From contig MWDD01000012.1 of NCBI GenBank assembly GCA_002070375.1, forward strand, positions 1 to 64,000: a stretch of 64,000 bases of DNA, given 5' to 3'. The position numbers were made by a program, and so were the translations under genes. The notes beneath the pieces were generated by a model. It worked only from the letters and a program-made list of their open reading frames with translations, had not been told where the DNA came from and searched no databases. Below are positions 10,801 through 17,325 of this stretch, one piece after another. Source of the stretch: a bacterium ADurb.Bin157 (GTDB lineage Bacteria > Muiribacteriota > Ozemobacteria > Ozemobacterales > Ozemobacteraceae). Position 1 is the stretch's first letter; each line of letters starts with the position of its first letter.

Positions 10801-10821
10801 AAAACAAATAACATTTCGCAT
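4819..10821 (-). CDS. Bacterial alpha-2-macroglobulin family protein
   Basis: 2000 residues from the ATG at 10821, chosen because GGAGG lies 5 bases upstream and the protein then begins with a clean signal peptide (MRNVICFLVFGILGLF...ANA); a 15-codon longer frame has no such site. The MG2-type motif DRAIYRPGQTVYFKGI lies in the first half, and the thioester-type motif CSEQ is at residues 1461-1464, followed by an alpha/alpha-toroid-like region. The family traps or inhibits proteases in the periplasm using a Cys-Gln thioester, as a defence against host or competitor proteases. Usual partner PBP1C is not next to it. It is monocistronic, with its own promoter and terminator. Function in this organism is inferred from the family. 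Confidence 0.93.
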   Translation of the reverse strand: MRNVICFLVFGILGLFMNSPANAQTKVELWQKVNQAKSKGLPQTAIEHLGPIYDMALAEGDIADAVRAMCERIVLEGNIQGNKPEEKIIRLEKEISAADNSVKPLLNIVLARWYWHYYNQNSYRFMQRDRTEGMEEKDFTAWDLPKLFNHISNLYTNVLSEEESLKNISIQKLYGFIEGGNQPEKLRPTLFDFFAHEALDFFMADIQSAAKPKNAFEIEASSPALSDSDSFINWTPESFDDESANFKALKILQRLISNAKETLNTDALIDNDLIRLSWAKNVAVGDNVSDKYITQLLNIVKNYPDNPYSATALAYAARELVSQNDNVKALKYINQAVENYPQTYGEQLANVIKAQILTKTVSIEAEKIMSPQKSQVKISFRNINKLYFKLVDRPNNTLTRAKNYSPDSVDWKDYPEIISGYPLKKWEITLDPGKEYKTCEQIIDLPELPKGIYYLVASVRSDYSETSNALHVAPIIISELGIFSRKRANNNEVFVINAKSGNPIKDAQVKAYSYDYNRGWELIFNGKTNSDGLYKFGSKNASGFIKVEYGDDMAYMTDYFNVGRTESPGNYSERLHFFTDRAIYRPGQTVYFKGIAYSADTNNNNYKVVENANVSVSLLDPNGQNVTTESFRTNEFGSFSGTFTTPTDRLTGRYSITGRGQSSLTLNSIYGQTAIRVEEYKRPKFKVDLMPPTVEFKLGDDVEMSGTAMAYNGSAIDKGVVKYRVKRKVGYPRWYWWIRDFGTTAEIAHGTTTTDNNGKFVIKFKAVPDRTISESKSPIFSYEVTADVTDGNGETRTKTEVVRIGYTAINLDISAAPEISAKDDFTLKINTTTHNGSPISNSGVFKIARLKQPVAPVRRTYFSGEAAAKSDLSDPRNWSEDRVILTRQFTTDNNGYASCDINALSEGAYRIIAQTKDKYGKEIKSETTVLSIDEQAKKFALKIPFHFKAHNSNLLPGAKFSAVWSTGYETGPAFIEIEHRNKVIKSYWTDSNTNKALIEMPVTEEHRGGFNVRVVQFKDNREYVEVSYVSVPWDIKNLSLKFSHMTSKLEPGKKDTWRIDISGEEAEKNAIEMVAAMYDASLDAYAANSWTTGFGCFYHDYAQIRNQFSNKLYSINQWRNDLNQHPYIGSRSYPALPYNIQNDFYGYGFMRMRGMMYDEASIDRADSFIMEKGIPAPSALVKAKAETSNKSLSFEQEADSEGLAGGLGAKDASTASNSVDDSALDSVTSRTNLNETAFFYPNLIMGDNNTVSIEFTIPEALTTWKFLGFAHGKNLQAGGIIGQTVTQKDLMIEPNPPRFLREGDLLEFSAKITNLSAQTQSGKIRLSLMDSVTDKNLDNDFRLKGTMNFEVPAGESRPVAWRFKVPDMAGVIKYKVVGTSGNLSDGEEGYLSVLSRYIFVTESLPLPINGPATKNFKFDKLVNSAKSDTLKHQGLTVEVTSNPAWYAIQALPYLMEYPHECSEQIFSRLYANSLAAYVANSNPKIRKVFNTWLESERYGGKALFSNLEKNQHLKSVTLLETPWVLDAKSETEQKHKIGLLFEANRLKSETERAYNTLAKMQNNDGGFPWFPGGRSNDYITLHIMSGFGRLRHLGVSVNTDIAIKTLNYLDSWIDEIYKEIIKYPNYKEDISISPITALYLYARSFFIKTHPIAKQHSDAVNFFIEKAKQNWLKVPNRISQAHIALALNRLGDKKTPIDIVKSIKERSVTNEELGRFWRENEISFWWYRAEIETQAMMIELFSEITNDEKAVEECKIWLIKQKQTQNWKSTKATTDAIYSLVLKGTDLLASDKLVTVSLGGKTVKPENVEAGTGYYQKIYAGSEVMPIMGEIKLTKEDKGVAWGALHWQYLEDMSKVTPHETNLKLKKSIFVKKDTDKGQTISPVTDGKLKVGDLVVVRIQLRTDRDMEYIHMKDSRGSGMEPVSVLSYYRYQDGLAYYEAPKDTATHFYIDYLPKGTYVFEYELRVQHAGKYQTGIAEIQCMYAPEFNSHSESFNLTVTR

Positions 10822-10877
10822 GTGTACCTCCGTATGGTTTGTACGCCATCTATTCTCAAAATGCACATCACAATCGC

Positions 10878-10907
10878 AGGATACTATGTGAGATATTATT
10901 TAGTCAA
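10878..10907 (-). promoter_or_regulatory. Sigma-70-type promoter of the alpha-2-macroglobulin gene
   Basis: Read on the minus strand, a -35 TTGACT (10907-10902) is followed after 18 bases by a -10 TATCCT (10883-10878). It lies 57 bp upstream of the chosen start at 10821. Confidence 0.55.
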
Positions 10908-10960
10908 TATTTTGCACATAAAAATCTTGTGACGATAATTACTGCAAAATAAAATATGTA

Positions 10961-10989
10961 TTGAATATTTTAGCTAAAAAGCTTAGAAT
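10961..10989 (+). promoter_or_regulatory. Sigma-70-type promoter of nifU-nifS, with a palindrome in the spacer
   Basis: -35 TTGAAT (10961-10966), 17-base spacer, -10 TAGAAT (10984-10989). The spacer contains the perfect palindrome TTTTAGCTAAAA (10968-10979), placed where a repressor would block RNA polymerase. An Rrf2/IscR-type regulator would make sense for Fe-S genes, but none is seen in this window. Confidence 0.6.
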
Positions 10990-11040
10990 AATTGGGCAAT
11001 TTTGGCTAAATCCAAGATAATTTAAACTGAAGGTAACAAC

Positions 11041-11880
11041 ATGTGGGATTATACTAAGTCTGTAATAGATCATTTCGAACACCCAAGAAACGCCGGAAAG
11101 CTCAAAGATGCCAATGCCGTCGGACAAGTCGGCTCATTAGCGTGTGGGGATGCCTTAAAGCTGTTTCTTAAAGTGGATCCCGAAACGGAAAAAATCGAAA
11201 AGGCTAAGTTTTTAACATTTGGTTGTGCCAGTGCCATTGCAAGTGCTTCTGCTCTTACCGAGCTTGTTGTCGGAAAAACGTTAGACGAAGCTTTGGCCGT
11301 TACAAATGAAGAAATTGCCGCATTTTTAGGCGGTTTGCCAAAACAAAAAATGCATTGCTCCGTAATGGGAAAAGAAGCCCTTGAAGCTGCAATAGCAAAT
11401 TACAGAGGGCAAAGCGTAGAAGAGCATAAAGAACAAGAGGTGCTTTGTAAGTGTTTCTGGGTTGATGAAGAAAAAGTCAGAGAAAACATCAGAAAACACG
11501 GATTAAAAACTGTCGAAGAAGTAACCGCATATACCAAAGCCGGCGGCGGTTGCGGAAACTGTATCGGTGATATTAAAAGAATATTGGCAGAAGAAAACGG
11601 TTCGATTGTTGAACAGCAAGTTGAACAAAAAAAACCGAAGATGACTAATATTGCAAGAATGAAGCTTGTTTCTAAGGTTATTGACGAAGAGATTGCCCCT
11701 ATGTTAAGAAAAGACGGCGGGGACATTGAACTTGTCGACGTCGATAATACCGATGTATATGTTAAGCTCAGAGGAGCTTGTGCCAGATGTGCCAATGCAA
11801 AAGCCACTTTAAAACACATTGTGGAAGCAAAATTACGCGAATCGGTAGATGAAGACATAAAAATAATTGAGGCTGAGTAA
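11041..11880 (+). CDS. nifU: NifU, Fe-S cluster scaffold protein (three-domain form)
   Basis: 279 residues. The IscU-like N-terminal domain (about 1-125) carries the three scaffold cysteines C35 (in ACGD), C62 and C106. A BFD-like [2Fe-2S] domain follows (about 135-180), with CKC and CGNC cysteine pairs. The C-terminal NifU/Nfu domain (about 205-275) holds C247 and C250. The protein assembles Fe-S clusters from sulfide delivered by NifS and passes them to apo-proteins in the cytoplasm. It overlaps nifS by one base (TAATG). Full-length NifU is typical of nitrogen fixers and of many anaerobes that use NIF as housekeeping machinery; with no nif genes nearby, the housekeeping role is likelier. 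Confidence 0.95.
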   Translation: MWDYTKSVIDHFEHPRNAGKLKDANAVGQVGSLACGDALKLFLKVDPETEKIEKAKFLTFGCASAIASASALTELVVGKTLDEALAVTNEEIAAFLGGLPKQKMHCSVMGKEALEAAIANYRGQSVEEHKEQEVLCKCFWVDEEKVRENIRKHGLKTVEEVTAYTKAGGGCGNCIGDIKRILAEENGSIVEQQVEQKKPKMTNIARMKLVSKVIDEEIAPMLRKDGGDIELVDVDNTDVYVKLRGACARCANAKATLKHIVEAKLRESVDEDIKIIEAE

Positions 11881-13049
11881 TGCAAGAAAAAATGCAGGTT
11901 TATCTAGATAATAACGCAACGTGTATGGTTTCTCCGGGTGTAAAAGATGCAATGATGCCCTTTTTCGGTGAATTATACGGCAATCCGAGTTCCATGCATA
12001 ATTTTGGCGGACAAGTTGCCAAACATCTTGTAATTGCAAGAGAAAAAGTTGCGGCAATGTTCAATGTTGATCCCGATGAAATTGTTTTTACTTCTTGCGG
12101 TTCAGAGTCCAATAATCATGCCATAAGAGGTGTCTTGGAGTCTAACAAAGAAAAAAAACACATCGTTACAACAAAAGTCGAGCATCCTGCAGTTCTGAAC
12201 GTTTACAGGTTTCTTGCAAAAAATAAAGGTTATAAAATTACTGAACTCGGTGTGAATAAACAAGGCGACTTAAATTTAGACGAGTTGAAAACGGTTTTAT
12301 CGCCTGATACGGCATTGTTGTCTGTTATGGCTGCCAACAATGAAACCGGGAATATTTTTCCTATTAAAGAAATCGCAGAAATTGCTAAAGAAAAGAATGT
12401 GGTTTTTCATACTGACGCAGTGCAGGCGGCCGGAAAAATACCGTTAGACTTGAAAAAAATACCTGTAGATCTTTTATCTCTCTCAGGTCACAAGCTTCAC
12501 ACCCCCAAAGGCATCGGAGCTCTCTATATAAGACGTGGAACGGCAATTACGCCATTTATTATTGGGGGGCACCAAGAGAATGGCAGAAGAGGCGGAACAG
12601 AAAATGTTCCGTACATCATCGGACTAGGTAAGGCTTGTGAAGAAGCAGTTGCTCACATGAATGAAGAAGCGGGTCACGTCAGCAAGCTGAGAGATAAGCT
12701 TGAAGCCGGTCTTAGGTCAGTAATCACTCATACTTACATCAACGGAAACCCTTTAAGCAGATTGCCAAATACAACAAATATCGGGTTTGAGTTTATTGAA
12801 GGCGAGGCGATTTTACTACATTTAAGTAAAGCCGGAATAGCCGCAAGTTCAGGCTCTGCTTGCACAAGTGGAAGTCTTGAACCCTCGCATGTTTTGATGG
12901 CTATGGGTGTTCCGTTTACTTACGCTCATGGATCTGTTCGCTTTTCTTTATCTCGTTTTACCACAGAAGCCGAAATTGATTACACCATCAAAATTGTGCC
13001 GGATGTAATCAAAAACCTAAGGGAACTGTCTCCATTTTATGAAGAGTAA
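11880..13049 (+). CDS. nifS: Cysteine desulfurase (NifS/IscS type)
   Basis: 389 residues. This PLP enzyme removes sulfur from cysteine for Fe-S cluster assembly on NifU. Seen: the PLP lysine K205 in SGHKLHTPKG, the aspartate and glutamine of TDAVQAAGK, and the mobile-loop catalytic cysteine C328 in SSGSACTSGS. The start overlaps the nifU stop by one base; a second in-frame ATG four codons later is an alternative. Its 3' end overlaps the convergent coaD gene by 13 bp with no terminator between them. Confidence 0.95.
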   Translation: MQEKMQVYLDNNATCMVSPGVKDAMMPFFGELYGNPSSMHNFGGQVAKHLVIAREKVAAMFNVDPDEIVFTSCGSESNNHAIRGVLESNKEKKHIVTTKVEHPAVLNVYRFLAKNKGYKITELGVNKQGDLNLDELKTVLSPDTALLSVMAANNETGNIFPIKEIAEIAKEKNVVFHTDAVQAAGKIPLDLKKIPVDLLSLSGHKLHTPKGIGALYIRRGTAITPFIIGGHQENGRRGGTENVPYIIGLGKACEEAVAHMNEEAGHVSKLRDKLEAGLRSVITHTYINGNPLSRLPNTTNIGFEFIEGEAILLHLSKAGIAASSGSACTSGSLEPSHVLMAMGVPFTYAHGSVRFSLSRFTTEAEIDYTIKIVPDVIKNLRELSPFYEE

Positions 13050-13519
13050 AATTTTTCTTTAAGTTTTTCTTCAATAAGCGGGGTAACCATTTTTGATATG
13101 TCGCCTTTGTATCTTGCGACTTCTTTGACAATGCTTGAGCTCAAGAATGAATATCTGGGTGAAGACATTAAAAAGATCGTTTCAATATCTTTGGCGAGTT
13201 GATGATTAACAGAAAACATTTGCATTTCAAATTCGTAATCGGAAACCGCGCGAAGACCGCGTATAATTGCGCAAGCTTTAGTTTGATGGCAGAAATCGAC
13301 CAAAAGACCGTTAAAGTGAATAACTCTGACATTCAGAATGTCTTTTGCTGCTTCGCTTATCATTTCAACTCGCTCTTCCGGTGAAAATAAACATGACTTG
13401 CTCGGGTTTACCAACACACCGACTATGATATGATCAAAAAGACCGGCTGCTCTTTTTAAGATATCGCAATGACCATTGGTAAACGGGTCAAAACTTCCGG
13501 GATAAATAGCAACTCTCAT
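13037..13519 (-). CDS. coaD: Phosphopantetheine adenylyltransferase
   Basis: 160 residues, the usual length. It transfers AMP from ATP to 4'-phosphopantetheine, the penultimate step of coenzyme A synthesis. The nucleotidyltransferase motif GSFDPFTNGH is at the N-terminus, and the C-terminal SSSIVKEVA motif is present. It is the last gene of a five-gene minus-strand operon; its ATG overlaps the maf stop by 4 bp (ATGA), and it runs into nifS tail to tail. Confidence 0.95.
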   Translation of the reverse strand: MRVAIYPGSFDPFTNGHCDILKRAAGLFDHIIVGVLVNPSKSCLFSPEERVEMISEAAKDILNVRVIHFNGLLVDFCHQTKACAIIRGLRAVSDYEFEMQMFSVNHQLAKDIETIFLMSSPRYSFLSSSIVKEVARYKGDISKMVTPLIEEKLKEKFYSS

Positions 13520-14130
13520 AGCAAATTTCCCTTTTTAATATAATCATTAAGGTCGAAGCCTGAAAAATGCATCAGCTTGTTAAAAGCAGCTACAGGAAAA
13601 CCTACTACATTAAAATAGCATCCTTCAATTCTTTCGACAAATAAGCCTGCATGTCCTTGGATCCCGTAAGCGCCTGCCTTGTCATAAGGTTCGGAAGTAT
13701 CCAGATAAGTTTCGATATCTTTTTCAGACAGTTCTTTAAAAAAAACGTAAGTGGTTTCAGATCGTGATATGCTTTTTTTTGTCTCGGCATTAAATATTGC
13801 AACCCCTGTGATTACAAGATGTCTTTTACCTGATAATGATTGTAATATAGCTTTGGCATCATTGCGGTCTTTTGGTTTGCCCAATATTTTGCCGCCTTGT
13901 ACAACTATGGTATCTGCGCCGATTACTAACCCGGAATTTACGGTTTTTGATGCGTGAAGAGCTTTTAAACAAGCTAATCTCGAAACAAGATCTTCGGGAT
14001 TTAAATTAGCGCAGTCTGATAAGTTTTCTTCATAAGGTGATTCAAGATATTCAAAAGGAATTTTTAAAGTTTGCAGAATTTCTTTTCTGCGAGGCGATTT
14101 TGAAGCCAGGTAAAGTTTTGGCAAATTCAT
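13516..14130 (-). CDS. maf: Maf-like nucleoside triphosphate pyrophosphatase
   Basis: 204 residues. The family hydrolyses dTTP/UTP or modified nucleotides to monophosphates (house-cleaning). Seen: the N-terminal SKSPRRKEIL motif, GADTIVV with the catalytic aspartate, the GKPKDRNDA motif and the late DKAGAYGIQG motif. It overlaps both neighbours by 4 bp. Which substrate subclass it belongs to was not determined. Confidence 0.93.
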   Translation of the reverse strand: MNLPKLYLASKSPRRKEILQTLKIPFEYLESPYEENLSDCANLNPEDLVSRLACLKALHASKTVNSGLVIGADTIVVQGGKILGKPKDRNDAKAILQSLSGKRHLVITGVAIFNAETKKSISRSETTYVFFKELSEKDIETYLDTSEPYDKAGAYGIQGHAGLFVERIEGCYFNVVGFPVAAFNKLMHFSGFDLNDYIKKGNLL

Positions 14131-14618
14131 GCGTCAGCGGTTCTCCTTAAAAGTTCATTAACAATTTTTGCTACGATATAACCGGAGGGGATAGAGACCC
14201 AAATCATTATAGCTATATGAAACATAAAATTGATGTTTTCTGCAAACATTATTTGTATTACTGCCAATTGAGATAAGTTATTGATTAAAGCACCCGAAAT
14301 ACTCAATATTTCATTCGTGACCTTAGAAAATGCTTTGTAAAGCAACCCCATCAATAAGGCTGAAGAGAGTGCTCCGACAAAAGACATTATAAATACGGGA
14401 GAGAAAAGGGTTCCTAATAAAAGCGATGCTAAAAAAGTGCGAAATATGGCAACAATAACACCACCCGCCGCCGAAAGTTTTACCAGAGCATAAAGAGATA
14501 ATGCGTTTGCCAGTCCCGGTTTAAGCCAAGGCAAAAAACGCGGCAAGGGCGATTCAATGATTTGAAGTGCGGCAGCTGATGCAACCAGCATGGCTAAAGT
14601 TGTATATTTTTTAAGCAT
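14127..14618 (-). CDS. Gx transporter family membrane protein (heptaprenyl diphosphate synthase component I family; EetB-like)
   Basis: 163 residues with about five hydrophobic segments. The motif LKPGLANALSLYAL after the first segment and FRTFLASLLLGT are typical of the Hpre_diP_synt_I (Gx transporter) family. It sits between a NusG-domain-II protein and maf, overlapping both, and downstream of apbE. The NusG-II / Gx / ApbE grouping recurs in bacterial extracytosolic flavinylation and flavin-based electron-transfer loci, where the counterparts are called EetA and EetB. A membrane role in quinone or electron transfer is inferred; the historic prenyl-synthase label is probably not its true function. 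Confidence 0.85.
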   Translation of the reverse strand: MLKKYTTLAMLVASAAALQIIESPLPRFLPWLKPGLANALSLYALVKLSAAGGVIVAIFRTFLASLLLGTLFSPVFIMSFVGALSSALLMGLLYKAFSKVTNEILSISGALINNLSQLAVIQIMFAENINFMFHIAIMIWVSIPSGYIVAKIVNELLRRTADA

Positions 14619-14965
14619 TATTGTCCGGTTACAGCATCAAAATTTTGAACTGTTGGGTTAATTATAATTCCGTTAGGAACACATATTAAAGGGATGTTTT
14701 TGCATGAGCCCATTCTAACACAGTTTTGATTAGGACATGGAGATTTTTCAATTCTAACTTCGTCATTATTATTCCATGTAATTACGGATTCTCCTAAATA
14801 ACCTTTTACAACTAGCCGGTTCGATGAAGGTCTGAAAAATGTTTTATTTAGTGCAAGCACCCTTACTTCATATTGTGCAGAATTTTGCGATTTAAAATGA
14901 AAATAATAGGCAACCGCTGAAATTGTAAGAAGTGTAATAATAAAAATCAGATTGTTTTTTTGCAT
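14618..14965 (-). CDS. NusG domain II-containing exported protein (EetA-like)
   Basis: 115 residues with an N-terminal membrane anchor (about 7-24), followed by a small beta-rich domain of the NusG_II type. The cysteine-rich segment CPNQNCVRMGSC plus a later ICVPNGI match the family pattern. It is coupled by one-base overlaps to apbE upstream and the Gx-family gene downstream. It is unrelated in function to transcription factor NusG; in gene neighbourhoods it accompanies ApbE and Gx-family proteins. Its biochemical role is unknown. Confidence 0.85.
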   Translation of the reverse strand: MQKNNLIFIITLLTISAVAYYFHFKSQNSAQYEVRVLALNKTFFRPSSNRLVVKGYLGESVITWNNNDEVRIEKSPCPNQNCVRMGSCKNIPLICVPNGIIINPTVQNFDAVTGQ

Positions 14966-15954
14966 TATTTTGTAGTATTCAGCAGAAAAAAATCATTGCC
15001 TTTTTTTGAGAGAACAACTTTTTTGTCAGCGGTTAAAAAGAGTGCTGCTAACGAAAGTTCTTCGGCTATTTTATAGGCAGATTCTTTAGGCATGGCAAAT
15101 AGGGCTGTGCTCAGAATATCAGCTTCTTCGGGAGTCTCTGCTATAACAGAGACCGAAACAAAATCTTCGGCCGGAAACCCTGTCAGCGGGTTCATAATAT
15201 GCCCGTATTTTATGCCATTGATCTCTACAAAGCGCTCGTAATTACCTGATGTAGAAATGCACATAGCAGAAGGGAGCTTAGCGGTAGCTAAAAATGATTT
15301 TTCGATCGGGTTCAAGACAGCTATTGTCCATTCGCTTTTATCGGGCTTAGTGCCCATAACTTTGATGTCGCCTGCATCGTCTATAAGAAACGTGTGACAA
15401 CCGGCATTTACCATCGCCCGGGCTGCCAAGTTTATCGCATAACCTCCGGCAATGCCGCCGAAATCAATTTTCGCACCATGTTTTAAATGCGCATAATCTT
15501 TATCAAAAGACAATACTTTCGTTAAGCCGGCAAATTCGTTGATTGTGTCTTTTATAAGTTCTTTGTCGGGCAATTGCGAAGGAATGTTGCCGTAAAACCC
15601 GTAAAGCTTATTAACTATTGCAAATGAAGGGTCAAAATAACCTTCTGTAATTTTATAATATTTAAGAGAAAGATCTGTTATATTATCTAAATGTATGGTT
15701 CTTGTTGCTTGAAAATTGGTGTTTAATGCACTCAACTCAGAGCTTTCAATATGGAATGACAAAGCTTCTTCAATTTCATGAAAAACTTTAAAAGCTTCAT
15801 TAATGGCACTTTGTGCATTTGGCGGCCAAGCTTTTACAGTAATAACTGTATCCATCATTAAACGACTTTCTGATATTGGCTTATTGTTATAATCATGTAA
15901 GTATAATACAAGCGAAGTCAGCAAAATAAGTGTTGTTATAATTATCTTTTTCAT
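14965..15954 (-). CDS. apbE: FAD:protein FMN transferase
   Basis: 329 residues with an N-terminal signal/anchor (about 1-20). ApbE transfers FMN from FAD to a Ser/Thr of exported target proteins. Seen: the early MMDTVITVKAW strand, DFGGIAGGYAINLAARAM in the FAD-binding region, the aspartate pair of LIDDAGDI, and HIMNPLTGFPAED near the C-terminus, all family hallmarks. It is the first gene of the operon. No FMN-binding-domain target protein is visible in this window, so the substrate must be encoded elsewhere. Confidence 0.95.
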   Translation of the reverse strand: MKKIIITTLILLTSLVLYLHDYNNKPISESRLMMDTVITVKAWPPNAQSAINEAFKVFHEIEEALSFHIESSELSALNTNFQATRTIHLDNITDLSLKYYKITEGYFDPSFAIVNKLYGFYGNIPSQLPDKELIKDTINEFAGLTKVLSFDKDYAHLKHGAKIDFGGIAGGYAINLAARAMVNAGCHTFLIDDAGDIKVMGTKPDKSEWTIAVLNPIEKSFLATAKLPSAMCISTSGNYERFVEINGIKYGHIMNPLTGFPAEDFVSVSVIAETPEEADILSTALFAMPKESAYKIAEELSLAALFLTADKKVVLSKKGNDFFLLNTTK

Positions 15955-16017
15955 ATTTTTTACAGGCTACAATTTAACATGCAAATCAATTAAAATGTAA
16001 CTATTTAATAATTGGTA

Positions 16018-16047
16018 TTGCATATTTTGCCGAAAAATGTATAGAAT
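16018..16047 (+). promoter_or_regulatory. Sigma-70-type promoter of clpP
   Basis: -35 TTGCAT (16018-16023), 18-base spacer, -10 TAGAAT (16042-16047), 52 bp upstream of the clpP ATG. A CGGAG ribosome-binding site precedes the start. Confidence 0.5.
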
Positions 16048-16099
16048 CACATTCATGATATCTGCTCATTATGAGTAAAAAATAAATCGGAGATTAAAG

Positions 16100-16723
16100 A
16101 TGCTAAAAGTTGATAAAGTTCGCAAAATTAGATTAGATGATGAAGACGAACCTGAAAATGAATATGATGAAAAATCAACAGAGGTCAATGAGATAGTAGA
16201 AAGAAAACTTCTTGAAAAAAGACAGATTTTTTTATGGGGTGTAGTTGATGACGATTCGGCCCGTGATATGGTTTCTAAACTACTTTATCTTGAAGCTATG
16301 GCACCCGGTGAACCTATAACTTTCTTTATTAATAGCCCCGGCGGAGTAATCTCTTCGGGAATGGCTATTATTGATACTATGAATTTAATTACTTCGCCTG
16401 TTACAACGGTTTGCATGGGATTGGCGGCCTCTATGGGTTCTTTAATCCTTTCTGCCGGCGTCAAAGGAAAACGTTTTGTTTTTCCCGGCGGTAAAGTAAT
16501 GATACACCAGCCAAGTGTTGAATTTTTATATGGTCAGGCTACTGACCTTGAAATTCAAGCTAAGCAAATTGTAAAAACCAAAGAATTGACTGCTTCAATT
16601 TTAGCCAAAAATTGCGGTCAGAAAAAAGACAAAGTATTAAAAGATATGGACAGAGATTATTGGATGGATGCTCAAGAGTCTATTCAATACGGAATTGTAG
16701 ACGATATCTATAAAATTGTATAA
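16100..16723 (+). CDS. clpP: ATP-dependent Clp protease proteolytic subunit
   Basis: 207 residues. This serine protease forms tetradecameric rings that work with ClpX/ClpA-type unfoldases. The catalytic triad is visible: S111 in GLAASMGS, H136 in MIHQPS and D186 in DRDYW, at the same numbers as in unprocessed E. coli ClpP. The N-terminus is acidic (DDEDEPENEYDE), unlike the usual short propeptide, so this may be a second ClpP type. No clpX or tig is adjacent; a methyltransferase gene overlaps its 3' end by 8 bp. Confidence 0.93.
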   Translation: MLKVDKVRKIRLDDEDEPENEYDEKSTEVNEIVERKLLEKRQIFLWGVVDDDSARDMVSKLLYLEAMAPGEPITFFINSPGGVISSGMAIIDTMNLITSPVTTVCMGLAASMGSLILSAGVKGKRFVFPGGKVMIHQPSVEFLYGQATDLEIQAKQIVKTKELTASILAKNCGQKKDKVLKDMDRDYWMDAQESIQYGIVDDIYKIV

Positions 16724-17324
16724 TAAGAATACAAGCGGAGAACATTTCGAGACAGCTGCGAAAAATTCGCTGCTGTCTCTTTATAAATATTTTTTAATCG
16801 ATTTAACGAACACAATCAAAAAACCCGTTAAAGGGCTAAAAATTCTTGAAATTGGCTGTGGACCGGGTTTTATGCTTGAGCAATTTGAGTCTGCCGGGGC
16901 AGAAGAAATAGTTGGTGTTGATATTTCTCAAGACATGTTGCAAAGAGCTGCGAAAAGAAGTGAAAAATCACTAAAAGTTCAAGCTGATGTTGCAGATTTA
17001 CCTTTTGAACCCAATATTTTCGACATTGTGTTCAGTCGAGGCTCAATATTTTTCTGGCATGACTTGGATAAAGCTTTTAAATCAATAAGGCAAGTGACCA
17101 AAAATGGCGGTACAATATTTATCGGTGGCGGGTATGGCCTTAGTACGCCGGAAGAAATTATTAAGAAAATCAGAGAAAACCGAGGTGACTCAAAACAAAA
17201 CGACATCCCGAGATTAGATCCCGAAATGTTGTGTAAGAAAGCTCAATCATACGGTGATTACGCAGAAATTTTAAGCGCACCGAAAAGGGGCTTTTGGTTA
17301 AACTGGAAAAAAGGCGAAAGCTGA
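16716..17324 (+). CDS. Class I SAM-dependent methyltransferase
   Basis: 202 residues starting at a TTG (16716) that overlaps the end of clpP by 8 bp. The SAM-binding motif ILEIGCGPGFMLEQF (motif I) and VGVDIS (motif II acidic end) are clear, followed by ADVADLPFEPNIFDIVFSRG, typical of Methyltransf_11 enzymes. The substrate is unknown. The gene ends one base from the convergent murB, with no terminator between them. Confidence 0.88.
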   Translation: MYNKNTSGEHFETAAKNSLLSLYKYFLIDLTNTIKKPVKGLKILEIGCGPGFMLEQFESAGAEEIVGVDISQDMLQRAAKRSEKSLKVQADVADLPFEPNIFDIVFSRGSIFFWHDLDKAFKSIRQVTKNGGTIFIGGGYGLSTPEEIIKKIRENRGDSKQNDIPRLDPEMLCKKAQSYGDYAEILSAPKRGFWLNWKKGES

Positions 17325-17325
17325 C

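Noticed and set aside
11400-11885. 161-codon minus-strand frame across nifU
   Set aside because: It is the antisense of a well-supported nifU; Ser/Thr-rich antisense composition.
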